Assembly (NCBI GenBank): GCA_910578995.1
Contig: CAJTSY010000045.1
Coordinates: 1-8,607 of the forward strand
DNA from: an uncultured Acetatifactor sp.
Lineage (GTDB): Bacteria; Bacillota; Clostridia; Lachnospirales; Lachnospiraceae
DNA length: 8,607 nucleotides
Reading direction: 5' to 3'
Shown one piece after another: positions 1 through 6,830 of the stretch. The position numbers and the translations under genes are program-made. The notes beneath the pieces are model-generated. The model was not told the origin of the DNA, did not search any database, and worked only from the letters and a program-made list of their open reading frames with translations. The stretch's first letter is position 1, and each line of letters begins with the position of its first letter.

Positions 1-844
1 CAATGGCGATGAACTCCAGTACTTTCCACAGCCAGAATGGTTCATTGGTCTCCGGAAGCACCATTTCACCCATATTGCCCTGGGGCTGCTCCTCCACGAT
101 GGGAATCTCCGCCTCCTCTTCCGTCGCGGTATGGCCGGAGAACAGAAAGCGCAGGAAAGCGAGAAACAGGTTCTTCAGGGGCTGTAAAATCCCTGAAAGC
201 CAGGCGAACTGGGAGGAAAGAATCAGGACTGCCGTACCCACAAGGGTATAGGCCAGTACAAGCCCCATCCCGGAATGGAACATTTCCCTGGCGGGCAGAA
301 AGCCTGCACTGCTCTCGTTGACCGAGAGAAAGTTCAGGTAATGTTCAATGTAATATATGATAAAATATAGCGCAATCCCCCCGATTAGGGAAAAGATATA
401 GCAGTTATCCCATTCCCTGATCTCCAGATAGTGCACCATGAAGATGGAAACCGCCCCCAGACCCACTCCCACAGGCAGGTGCATGGGATTGGAGCACATC
501 ACATCATGCTTCAGCCGCAGCACATGGGAGTAGAACAGATATCCCAGTACGCATAAGATACAGACCACCTTTCCCGCCGGAAAACCTACCGGAACCAACA
601 GCGAAAGGGCTGCCGCGCCCACATGCAGCAGAACGAAAGGAATGAGGCGTGACACCTTCAGGCGGATCAGGAAGAAGAGAAAGGGAAACAGGCTGCACAA
701 TGCCCAGGCCGGCAGCATGACATCGCCCTCTCCTGCCAGATTCCTGGAGGCTCCCGCCACCAGGAGCGCCAGGGGGTACAGCATCCAGTGGTTCATCTGC
801 TGTGTCAGAATCTCGGTTACGAATCGAATTTTGTCTATGTTCAT
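1..844 (-). CDS. Polytopic membrane protein of MoxR/DUF58 operon (partial, C-terminus outside window)
   Basis: An open frame begins with ATG at 844-842 and runs off the left edge after 281 codons. A GGAG at 853-850 sits five bases before the start, and the DUF58 stop lies 18 bases upstream, so the gene is the third of an operon. The translation (MNIDKIRFVTEILTQQMNHW...) is hydrophobic, with probable membrane segments near residues 22-32, 46-60, 66-88, 91-108, 123-140, 148-167 and 192-215. An acidic stretch follows (TEEEAEIPIVEEQ, about 241-253), and a new hydrophobic segment starts at about 270. No catalytic motif is visible in this part. In related operons this slot is often held by a membrane protein with a C-terminal DUF4129 or transglutaminase domain. 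The layout (six or so helices, acidic linker, another helix) would suit that, but the diagnostic C-terminal half is missing, so the family is an inference. Confidence 0.8.
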   Translation of the reverse strand, partial: MNIDKIRFVTEILTQQMNHWMLYPLALLVAGASRNLAGEGDVMLPAWALCSLFPFLFFLIRLKVSRLIPFVLLHVGAAALSLLVPVGFPAGKVVCILCVLGYLFYSHVLRLKHDVMCSNPMHLPVGVGLGAVSIFMVHYLEIREWDNCYIFSLIGGIALYFIIYYIEHYLNFLSVNESSAGFLPAREMFHSGMGLVLAYTLVGTAVLILSSQFAWLSGILQPLKNLFLAFLRFLFSGHTATEEEAEIPIVEEQPQGNMGEMVLPETNEPFWLWKVLEFIAI

Positions 845-862
845 CTCTGCTCCATTTCTCTC

Positions 863-1987
863 CTACACTTCAAAGCGGATAATATCGATACACCGCTCCA
901 GGGCAGGCGGCAGCTCCGGATCCTTACCTGCAGAGGACGGATAAAACCACAGGAAAGGATTCCCCGTCTCCTGGAAGCGTGTCAGCAGCTCCACAAAGTC
1001 GTCATACTGGTTGGGAGCCACAAAATAAGTGAAGGAACCCTGGGATCTCTGAAACAGGATTTCCTCGAAATTCCGGGCAAAATCCGCCGCAGGCTGTTCC
1101 ACATCAATCCTGGCAAGCCCCCGGTAAACCGCATCCATCTGGCCCTGCCCTGCCTTCGGCTGAATGACCAGGGGACTGTGGGTCACGATATCCACGCCGT
1201 TTCCGTAGCAGGACACCTGAATGCCCTGTTTTAGGAAAATTTGGCACAGGGAAGCCACGATGCGCAGGGTCATCTCCACGGCATCGTCTTTCTTCAGGAT
1301 ATTGTCGTCCTGGATGTTGAAGAAGATGCGCACGCTTTTCAGGGAAGTGTAATTCCTTTGGTTTACCTTCAGATCGCCGGTCTTGGCGGTGGCTTTCCAG
1401 TTGATGCTGCGCATGTCGTCATAGGGCTGGTACTCCCTTATTCCCCGGTATTCAAAAGGATCTTCCAGGAGATGGCGCCTGGACAGCATCTCGCCGTTCA
1501 TCTGGATCAGGGACTGGCGCAGCCTGGCGGCATCATAAGGTCTGGGGTATATGTAAACTTCCGTCTTCAATGGCACGTCCGCCACCAGCTGACTTAGGAA
1601 GAACAGATCCGAAGCCACCAGGCTGACCTCATCTATGGTATAATACCCCCGCCGTCCGCCCCGGAATTTCAGTGTCCGGGTTACCCGCTCCCCACCGCCT
1701 ATGCGGAACACGTCATTGCGGTAATACTGGTCCGTGGTGCGGGAACCCTTCTCATTTCCGAAGAGCAGATGCCGGTCCGTCTTAAACTTCACCTTCAGCA
1801 TGGACAGGGGAAGCCTCTTTTTATTCTCAATGATTTCCTTCAGCTCACCCTGCTCTCCTTCAAAGAGGGGCTCTTTCCCGAAACTGACAGATACATACAG
1901 GGATTTCCGCCAGAGCTTTTCATACAGGGAACGCTGCACCCACAAAAGGAGAAATCCGATGAGACCGATACCCAGTAATCTGATCAT
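863..1987 (-). CDS. DUF58 domain protein, partner of MoxR ATPase
   Basis: This is a 374-residue protein. The N-terminus is one hydrophobic segment (LLGIGLIGFLLLWV, residues 4-17), so it is probably membrane-anchored. The DUF58 signature lies at about 178-203: FEYRGIREYQPYDDMRSINW followed by KATAKTG and a basic stretch. DUF58 proteins have a von Willebrand factor A-like fold and are nearly always coded beside MoxR ATPases, in loci linked to envelope or protein-complex maturation; the exact role is usually unknown. The usual MIDAS-type D-x-S-x-S after the signature is not evident, as the matching strand reads VRIFFNIQDDN (about 219-229), so metal-dependent binding may be lost. The ATG at 1987-1985 overlaps the moxR stop as ATGA, with GAGGAG at 2001-1996 eight bases upstream inside moxR, which points to translational coupling. 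The stop is TAG at 865-863. Confidence 0.93.
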   Translation of the reverse strand: MIRLLGIGLIGFLLLWVQRSLYEKLWRKSLYVSVSFGKEPLFEGEQGELKEIIENKKRLPLSMLKVKFKTDRHLLFGNEKGSRTTDQYYRNDVFRIGGGERVTRTLKFRGGRRGYYTIDEVSLVASDLFFLSQLVADVPLKTEVYIYPRPYDAARLRQSLIQMNGEMLSRRHLLEDPFEYRGIREYQPYDDMRSINWKATAKTGDLKVNQRNYTSLKSVRIFFNIQDDNILKKDDAVEMTLRIVASLCQIFLKQGIQVSCYGNGVDIVTHSPLVIQPKAGQGQMDAVYRGLARIDVEQPAADFARNFEEILFQRSQGSFTYFVAPNQYDDFVELLTRFQETGNPFLWFYPSSAGKDPELPPALERCIDIIRFEV

Positions 1988-2934
1988 CTGTGAAACTCCT
2001 CAGTCGGTACAGGTATGGACTCCAGAATCTTTTCCATACGTTTGACGGTACCCTCCACGCCGCCGGAACCGTACCCAAGCACGATGCGGTGGGCCAGGAC
2101 GGGAACCGCCAGCGACTTGATGTCGTCCGGGGTGACGTAATCCCGCCCCTCAAGCCAGGCATAGGCCTTCCCGCAACGGAGCAGGGCCAGGTTTCCCCTG
2201 GGGCTGACACCCAGTAGGATCTCCTCCCCCTTTCTGGTGGCTTCCACAATGTCCACCATGTATTCCCTCACGCAGGGATGGACAAAAACCCCGGCGGCCT
2301 CCACCCTGGCCCGTGCAAGCTCCTCCAGGGTCAGGACGCTTTCCAGCTCCGCCAGGGGCTCCCTGTCCATATATTTGTCCAGAATGGCAAGCTCCGCCTT
2401 CCTGTCAGGCAGCCCCATGGAAAGCCGCATCATGAAGCGGTCCATTTGTGCTTCCGGCAAGGGGAAGGTTCCTGTGGTCTCCACCGGATTCTGGGTGGCT
2501 ATGACGAAGAAGGGCACCCCTGGCACGTAGCTTTCGCCATCGATGGTGACCTGACGCTCCTCCATACATTCCAGAAGGCCTGCCTGGGTTCTGGGGGTGG
2601 CCCGGTTGATCTCGTCCGCCAGGAGTATATTGGTAAATACGGGGCCCTTGCGGAGCACGAACTCATTTTTCTGCCTGTCGTATATGTTCAGACCGGTGAT
2701 GTCACTGGGCAGGAGATCCGGGGTAAACTGGATCCTGGCAAACTGGGCGCTAATGCTTTTGGCCAGGGTTTTGGCCAGTTTCGTCTTGCCCGTGCCCGGC
2801 ACGTCCTCCAACAAGACATGTCCGTCCGCAAGCAGGGCTGTCACAAGGAGCCGGACGGTCTGCTCCTTTCCTACGATGACTTTTGCGATGTTGGAGACCA
2901 GTTTCTCCCCAAACGCTTTTCCGTTGTTTTCCAT
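1984..2934 (-). CDS. MoxR-family AAA+ ATPase
   Basis: A cytoplasmic AAA+ ATPase of the MoxR group, 316 residues from the chosen start. Numbered from that start, it shows Walker A PGTGKT (about 46-51), Walker B ILLADE followed by INRATPRTQ (about 103-117), the MoxR-typical ECMEERQVTIDG, a sensor-1-like ATQNP (about 146-150), and a sensor-2 region SPRGNLALL in the C-terminal helical lid. Length and motifs are normal for the family. MoxR ATPases are thought to act as chaperones that assemble or activate complexes together with VWA/DUF58 partners, as coded immediately downstream. The frame is open to a GTG at 2979-2977, but ATG at 2934-2932 is preferred: it has a purine-rich GAAAGGGAAG at 2950-2941 with correct spacing, and homologs usually begin a few residues before the VGKE segment. 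The 60-base gap after the lipoprotein gene shows no clear promoter or terminator, so co-transcription is likely. Confidence 0.95.
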   Translation of the reverse strand: MENNGKAFGEKLVSNIAKVIVGKEQTVRLLVTALLADGHVLLEDVPGTGKTKLAKTLAKSISAQFARIQFTPDLLPSDITGLNIYDRQKNEFVLRKGPVFTNILLADEINRATPRTQAGLLECMEERQVTIDGESYVPGVPFFVIATQNPVETTGTFPLPEAQMDRFMMRLSMGLPDRKAELAILDKYMDREPLAELESVLTLEELARARVEAAGVFVHPCVREYMVDIVEATRKGEEILLGVSPRGNLALLRCGKAYAWLEGRDYVTPDDIKSLAVPVLAHRIVLGYGSGGVEGTVKRMEKILESIPVPTEEFHR

Positions 2935-2994
2935 TTTTTGCTTCCCTTTCTTGTATTTCGATATTTTCGATGCCGCCACCCAGATTCATGAAGC

Positions 2995-5308
2995 TCACAG
3001 GTTCTCCTGCAGCAGGATACGCACCCTGTTCTGTATTACGCCTGTCGTCTCTTCCACAGTCTTTTGCCCCTTGATAAACAAATCCGCCTCCTCTTCCACA
3101 ATAGAAAGCACGGACTGCTCCAACGTCCCCCTGGGCCGGAAATCGATCTGCTCCAGCGCACTGCGCAAGGACTCTGCTTCCTCCTGGCCCAGGGCATAGA
3201 ATTTTGTCTCGATGCCATTGCTAGTCACGGTATACCTGGGTTTTTCCCGGGGCCGGCCATCGCTGTCTGTCAGCACCTTGCCGTCGTATATCTCGTATTG
3301 CGGCGTCACAGAATATGCCTGTACCTCGTCAAGCAAGGATAACAGAGTAGGGAATCTGTAGGAGAGTCCAATCTGCATTCCCTCTTGTAAGTAAAACTGC
3401 ATAAATTCCCAGGCTCCGTCCTTCTGCCTGGAATTGACGCTGATCCCCAGTATGTCCCACGCCCTGGGCGTATAGGTATCTGTGCCGTCAGCCGAGGGCA
3501 GCCCGCGCAGGACGGCCTTTTCCCTGCCTTCCGCTGCTTCCATTAACGCTTTCTGATAGTCATCATAGCTCACGATAAACTGTACATCCAGCAGAGGTTC
3601 CTGCCCGGCCAGTGCGGACTCCTGTTTCACCCGCTCCAGCAGCCGGGAGAATTCCTCACTGTCAAACCGGCATTCCCCGCTCTCCCAATCCACGAATTTC
3701 TCCAGAAGATAGGCCCCATAATACTCCTGTAGTCCCTCCGCATCCTCTGGGAACAGCCGGGCATCCGGATACTGCCCCGCTGTCTCCAGGACGCTTTCCA
3801 TCGTCCACTCCGCCGTCTCCAGGATCCGCTCATCGGTAATGTAAGCCCCCCTAAATATAAATGTCTTAGGGATACAGGCCAGCTTTCCATCAAAGGTATA
3901 TCCCTCCAGCAGATTGGACAGAAAATTCTCCCTGCGGATCTCCCCACCCTGCTCCATATAGGGATAGAGATCTTCCAGCGCACCGGCTTCCGCGTATTTG
4001 ATGACATCCAGATCCGACAGGTCCAGCAGATCCGGCGCGTTCTCCTTTGATATCAGCGCGCTGTCCAGCCTCGCCCTGGCCCCTTCGTTTGCATCCGAAT
4101 AGAAATTGCCTGCCCCGTACCTCTCTATGGTGACATGGTACCAGCTGTTGCTCCGGTTGAATTTCACTGCCGCCTTCTCCATGTCATCGGAGGGGGACAG
4201 AGATGCCAGCGTAACCGTCTCCTTCCGGGGGACCCGGTCTGCCGGGGTTTGGGTCAGAAGAAGCATCTCCTGAAATCCCTCCGTGATTTCCCCGGTACGG
4301 GCTACAACCAGCAGCCGTCCCTCCGAAGCCTGTATAACGGCCACTATGTCATTCCTGTGGAGATCGCAGTCCTGCCAGGACAGAATCGTTTCGACGGATC
4401 CGTCCGCCAGACTATAACGGTACAGCACACCGTCACCGGACTGGATCAGCAGCCCGTCCAGGCCCGGGTACACCTGGCTTCCGCGAATTGCCTGGGACAG
4501 ACTTTCCGATTCCTGCAGCCTGGGTCTGTCCCCTTCCGGAATCTCATAGGCCCTGCTGTCCACAACCAGAGCACTTCTCGTAATAAAGAAGACATGCCCG
4601 TCAGGCAGCCCTATCAGGTTATTCATTGCCCCACTGCGTTCCGCCATTTCTTCCTCCAGGGGAAGCTCTCCCGTCAGACTTCCCTCCGGGCCGTAGTGCA
4701 GGATGGAAGACGGGAGCAGGACATACACTCCTCCCGTCCCGTCCACAGCCAGGATATGATCAAAAGAAAATGTCGTCATTTCCTCCTCCATCGGGCTGCT
4801 GTACACTTCCTCCCCCTCCGCTGTCCGTTTATGCAGGGTGGGGATCATGTCCCTATGGGAGAGCGTTATATAGTACAGATTCTGATCCTGGTCTACTGTA
4901 AAATATTCAATACTCTCCATTGCCGATTCCAGGAGGGAACTCTTCTGGGCAACCGTTTCCTTCCGGGTAAAATCCAGTTTTTCTCCCAGGGGGATCCGGT
5001 AAATCCCGTCCGTCAGATAGTACAGGTAGTCTCCATTCACCGCGAAATTACGCTGCCCCATGGAATCAAGCTCCGGAAAGATCCCCTCCACCCCCCTCCG
5101 GCACATAGAGATATTCACCCTCCTGGTCTGACTGCTGCCGTGTTTCCGGCTGTCCCTGCGTCCCTGACTCCTGTATTCCTGACTGTTCCTGCTGCTTCTT
5201 TCCACACGCCGAAAAGAGCAGGATGCAGGCCAGGCATATAAACGCTGCATGCTTTAAGCAGCCTGTCTTTCTCCGTACTGTCTCTGATCTCATGTTTCTA
5301 TCCTTCAT
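2995..5308 (-). CDS. Lipoprotein: beta-propeller-like N-terminal half plus family-1-type extracellular solute-binding domain; frameshifted at a G6 tract
   Basis: The start is ATG at 5308-5306, with a strong GGGAGG at 5320-5315 six bases upstream. The first 35 residues form a lipoprotein signal: basic N-terminus, hydrophobic AAFICLACILLF, then SAC with the lipidated Cys at 35, followed by a Gln/Ser/Glu-rich linker. The frame is lost in a run of six G (5096-5091). Removing one G joins ...EYLYVPEG to VEGIFPELDSMGQRNF... and gives a 770-residue protein ending at TGA 2997-2995. Residues of about 80-355 contain repeated strand pairs such as GDYLYYLTDGIYRIPL, GGVYVLLPSSILHYGPEG and DGVLYRYSLADGSVETIL, which look like propeller blades. 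Residues of about 363-770 resemble ABC sugar-type binding proteins (TVTLASLSP start, RAWDILGISVNS, WEFMQFYLQ). Many Lachnospiraceae carry such two-part lipoproteins. No permease or ATPase gene is nearby, so it may sense rather than transport; the ligand is unknown. The shift may be a sequencing error, a true mutation or slippage. Confidence 0.85.
5091..5096 (-). repeat. G6 homopolymer at frameshift site
   Basis: Six C on the plus strand (six G in the gene sense) lie at codons 71-73 of the lipoprotein gene. Frame 1 upstream carries the signal peptide and ends at a TGA shortly after the tract. Frame 2 downstream carries some 700 further residues. A tract of five G would make one continuous reading frame. 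Confidence 0.85.
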
Positions 5309-5314
5309 CCCATA

Positions 5315-5320
5315 CCTCCC
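5315..5320 (-). promoter_or_regulatory. Ribosome binding site that fixes the lipoprotein start
   Basis: GGGAGG on the minus strand is followed by six bases and then ATG at 5308-5306. It favours this start over the GTG at 5329-5327 in the same frame, and it places the lipoprotein signal directly at the N-terminus. Confidence 0.7.
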
Positions 5321-5336
5321 ATCTGCCACAACGCTG

Positions 5337-5367
5337 AAAACGGAGCCCGGGATATCTCGGGCCCCTC
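5337..5367 (-). terminator. Possible intrinsic terminator or attenuator between the secreted-protein and lipoprotein genes
   Basis: The plus-strand arms GCCCGGG (5345-5351) and CTCGGGC (5356-5362) pair over seven positions with one G-T wobble around the loop ATAT. On the minus strand the stem is followed by TCCG and then only four T (5340-5337), so the U-tract is weak. It sits 32 bases past the stop of the secreted-protein gene and 36 bases before the lipoprotein ATG. If it ends transcription, little room is left for a lipoprotein promoter and I see none. Partial read-through is therefore an alternative. Confidence 0.5.
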
Positions 5368-5398
5368 AGGAAATTTCTTCCTTGTCGATCTAAAAGTC

Positions 5399-5752
5399 TT
5401 AGAAGACATGTATATATTTATATTCCGTACTCGTACCTATTACTTCTGATTTCTCGCATTTCGGACAGAGATACCTGGTAGTTACGATTACCGTTACTCT
5501 ATAAACATTACAGTCTATCATACCTGCCTCCTTATGCGATGGATCATCACACTTATAGAGCCATGTTCTTGCTCCGTCAGTTCTCTTTACATCTACATTC
5601 ACAGCTGTTCCGCATCCCTTACATGTTTCCAAAACCATCGGTACAGCCTCCGCCGCCTTTACAGATATCACCGGCATCATGCCCTGTACAACAATCGCCA
5701 GACCCATGACTGCGGCAACTACCAGTTTCTTCATCCTGTTCATACCAGTCAT
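5399..5752 (-). CDS. Small secreted six-cysteine protein of unknown function
   Basis: The product is 117 residues long. A signal peptide is clear: basic MTGMNRMKK, then hydrophobic LVVAAVMGLAIVVQGMM, and a likely cleavage near VKAAEA (residues 31-36). The mature part, about 80 residues, has cysteines at 44, 47, 68, 81, 96 and 99. The CKGC and CPKC pairs bracket the domain like a zinc-ribbon or disulfide-stabilised fold, and the end is aromatic (EYKYIHVF). I do not recognise the family. The ATG at 5752-5750 has a perfect AGGAGG at 5766-5761 eight bases upstream, and a strong promoter lies at 5838-5810. The DNA is visibly AT-richer than its neighbours (32% and 38% GC in the two 60-base blocks from 5401 to 5520, counted by hand), which suggests separate ancestry or recent acquisition. 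Metal binding and export are inferred from sequence features only. Confidence 0.85.
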   Translation of the reverse strand: MTGMNRMKKLVVAAVMGLAIVVQGMMPVISVKAAEAVPMVLETCKGCGTAVNVDVKRTDGARTWLYKCDDPSHKEAGMIDCNVYRVTVIVTTRYLCPKCEKSEVIGTSTEYKYIHVF

Positions 5753-5767
5753 GAAAAATTCCTCCTG

Positions 5768-6166
5768 TCATTTTAAGTTTTCAGAATTCAGCTGTCCTCC
5801 GCTGAGTATACTATAGCATATTTTCCCATTTACGACAAGGGACAGAGTTGGCATTTCTGCTTCCGCTTTCTCTTCGAATCCCCATGTTCCCCGTGCCATC
5901 CCGTCCAGGCAGAGGTAATATACTGTTTTGGGATATATCTTTGCCCGACTGACTGTATCAAACCGGGATTCTTCTATCAGGCACAGGATATCCTTATAGA
6001 GAGCCTCACTGTCCCGGTGCTGTCCGTAATGAAGCGCTTCCAACAGCAGGTTCAGCTCCTGCACCGAACAGATTTTATCCCGGATGCCCCGGGCTGCGGC
6101 AGGCGGCGTCTCCTGGCCGAAAGTCTTCCCTTCTGAGGCGTGAGAATCAGGAATCCTTAGAGTCAG
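5768..6166 (-). pseudogene. Detached C-terminal remnant of the XRE-type regulator
   Basis: After the TAG at 6169-6167 the same frame stays open for 132 codons to TGA at 5770-5768. The first part reads like the middle of the regulator family: LTLRIPDSH directly after the stop, then SVQELNLLLEALHYGQH, DILCLIEESRFD and SRAKIYPKTVYYLCLDG, an alpha-helical TPR-like section. In my recollection relatives continue well beyond this point. Here the last 27 or so residues, from about PTLSLVV, look unrelated, and the DNA coding them holds the promoter of the next gene. It therefore looks doubly damaged, by a nonsense codon and by loss of the C-terminal region. It could be translated separately only from a weak internal start, as no good ribosome site is seen. 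Confidence 0.65.
5810..5838 (-). promoter_or_regulatory. Sigma-A-type promoter for the small secreted protein gene
   Basis: The minus strand shows -35 TTGTCG (5838-5833), a spacer of 17, and -10 TATAGT (5815-5810) preceded by TGC, an extended -10. A second -10-like TATACT overlaps at 5810-5805. Transcription would start near 5803 and give a leader of about 50 bases before the ATG at 5752. The promoter lies inside the apparent coding end of the regulator remnant. Confidence 0.65.
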
Positions 6167-6652
6167 CTACAGGGCCTCCCGATACAGGTCACCCAGTTTT
6201 TCCCGCAGGCCCTGCCCTGCGGACCTTTCCGTCACAGCCCCTGCCTGCAGGATCTGTGCCTCCATGCTCAGGCAAAACTGCCTCTCCAGCCGCCTGTCCA
6301 CACCTTCCTTCACTCCTTCTTCGTATGGGGCCCGGTATCCCCGCAGGAGCCCCATGGCTTCCTCCCTGTCCCTTCTGGACACGGCGTAGAGCAACTGCTG
6401 CCGCTTTTTCCAGCGTATGTAATCCTCTTCAAAGAGGAAATGCTCATAGGTGTCCGGCGATACACCCAGGCGGTACAGGAGACTGTCCCGCAGCGCCTTT
6501 CCCGCCGTCCGTGTCCCTGCCTCTACGCGGGCCAGCCAGCTGGCAGAGCACAGGCCGTCGGACAGCTGCTCCAGGGTAACGTCGTATTTCAGTCGGTGTT
6601 CCTTCAAAAAAGAGCCGAAGCTTTCCACCGCATCCCTGTCTGCTTTTGTCAT
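6167..6652 (-). CDS. XRE-type helix-turn-helix regulator, truncated by an in-frame TAG
   Basis: A helix-turn-helix lies at residues of about 12-62: FGSFLKEHR, VTLEQLSDGLCSASWLARVE, then a basic segment and LLYRLGVSPDTYE. The following EDYIRWKKRQQLLYAVSRRD and later helices begin a TPR-like sensor region. This pattern matches a Lachnospiraceae group of long XRE regulators, roughly 400 residues or more from memory. Here the frame ends after 161 residues with ...YREAL then TAG (6169-6167), while the same frame continues in family-like sequence beyond it. The ATG at 6652-6650 is preferred over the upstream ATG at 6676, because AAAGGGGAAG lies just before it and nothing similar precedes 6676. A near-consensus promoter (6716-6688) drives it. 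The short product keeps the DNA-binding domain but loses most of the sensor part, so it could act constitutively or be inert. Autoregulation is plausible given the shared divergent promoter region. Confidence 0.8.
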   Translation of the reverse strand: MTKADRDAVESFGSFLKEHRLKYDVTLEQLSDGLCSASWLARVEAGTRTAGKALRDSLLYRLGVSPDTYEHFLFEEDYIRWKKRQQLLYAVSRRDREEAMGLLRGYRAPYEEGVKEGVDRRLERQFCLSMEAQILQAGAVTERSAGQGLREKLGDLYREAL

Positions 6653-6687
6653 TTGTTTCTTCCCCTTTCGGATCATGCCATGAATCC

Positions 6688-6716
6688 ATCATAGCAGACT
6701 TTCATATGGGAAGCAA
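6688..6716 (-). promoter_or_regulatory. Sigma-A-type promoter for the XRE regulator
   Basis: The minus strand has -35 TTGCTT (6716-6711), exactly 17 bases, then -10 TATGAT (6693-6688), with TGC just before it as an extended -10. The predicted start is near 6681, giving a leader of about 30 bases to the ATG at 6652. Confidence 0.65.
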
Positions 6717-6730
6717 TCGGATTTTAGGTT

Positions 6731-6760
6731 TTTACCGCCGGACAGGTTATCTGCTATCAT
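6731..6760 (+). promoter_or_regulatory. Probable promoter for the plus-strand membrane protein gene
   Basis: A weak -35 TTTACC (6731-6736) lies 18 bases before -10 TATCAT (6755-6760), which carries an upstream TGC (6752-6754), an extended -10 that can make up for a poor -35. The start would be near 6767, leaving a leader of about 64 bases to the ATG at 6831. Confidence 0.45.
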
Positions 6761-6830
6761 AACAAAGGGGGATATGCCATATTTATAAATAAGCTCTCAG
6801 ATGGGGCGCAACCCCGAAGAGGTAAACGGA

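Larger units (their letters stand above)
6688..6760. repeat. Inverted 11-mer overlapping both divergent promoters
   Basis: ATCATAGCAGA (6688-6698) and TCTGCTATCAT (6750-6760) are inverted copies with 10 of 11 bases matching, 51 bases apart. Each contains the extended -10 of one of the two divergent promoters. This may be a pair of operator half-sites for the regulator, or simply two promoters of the same TGCTAT type. Confidence 0.5.

Noticed and set aside
2278..2991. Plus-strand open frame of 237 codons opposite moxR
   Set aside because: It is antisense to unmistakable AAA+ motifs, with no start signal or recognisable protein features.
2750..2998. Minus-strand frame beginning with GTG at 2998, overlapping the lipoprotein stop
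   Set aside because: It runs out of frame through the moxR Walker A region, and its translation is a frame-shadow.
4135..5241. Plus-strand open frame of 368 codons opposite the lipoprotein gene
   Set aside because: It mirrors the codon pattern of the real gene on the other strand, has no ribosome site and its translation shows no domain; the lipoprotein frame has a signal, family resemblance and operon context.
5107..5250. Upstream part of the frame that carries the solute-binding domain, as a possible true N-terminus
   Set aside because: Its residues are Arg/Ser-rich and without a signal peptide, while the overlapping frame gives a strong ribosome site and lipoprotein signal; the two are best joined by a frameshift.
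6167..6169. TAG as a recoded codon (pyrrolysine or programmed readthrough)
   Set aside because: No recoding element or family precedent is visible, and the gene also appears truncated at its far end, which fits decay better.
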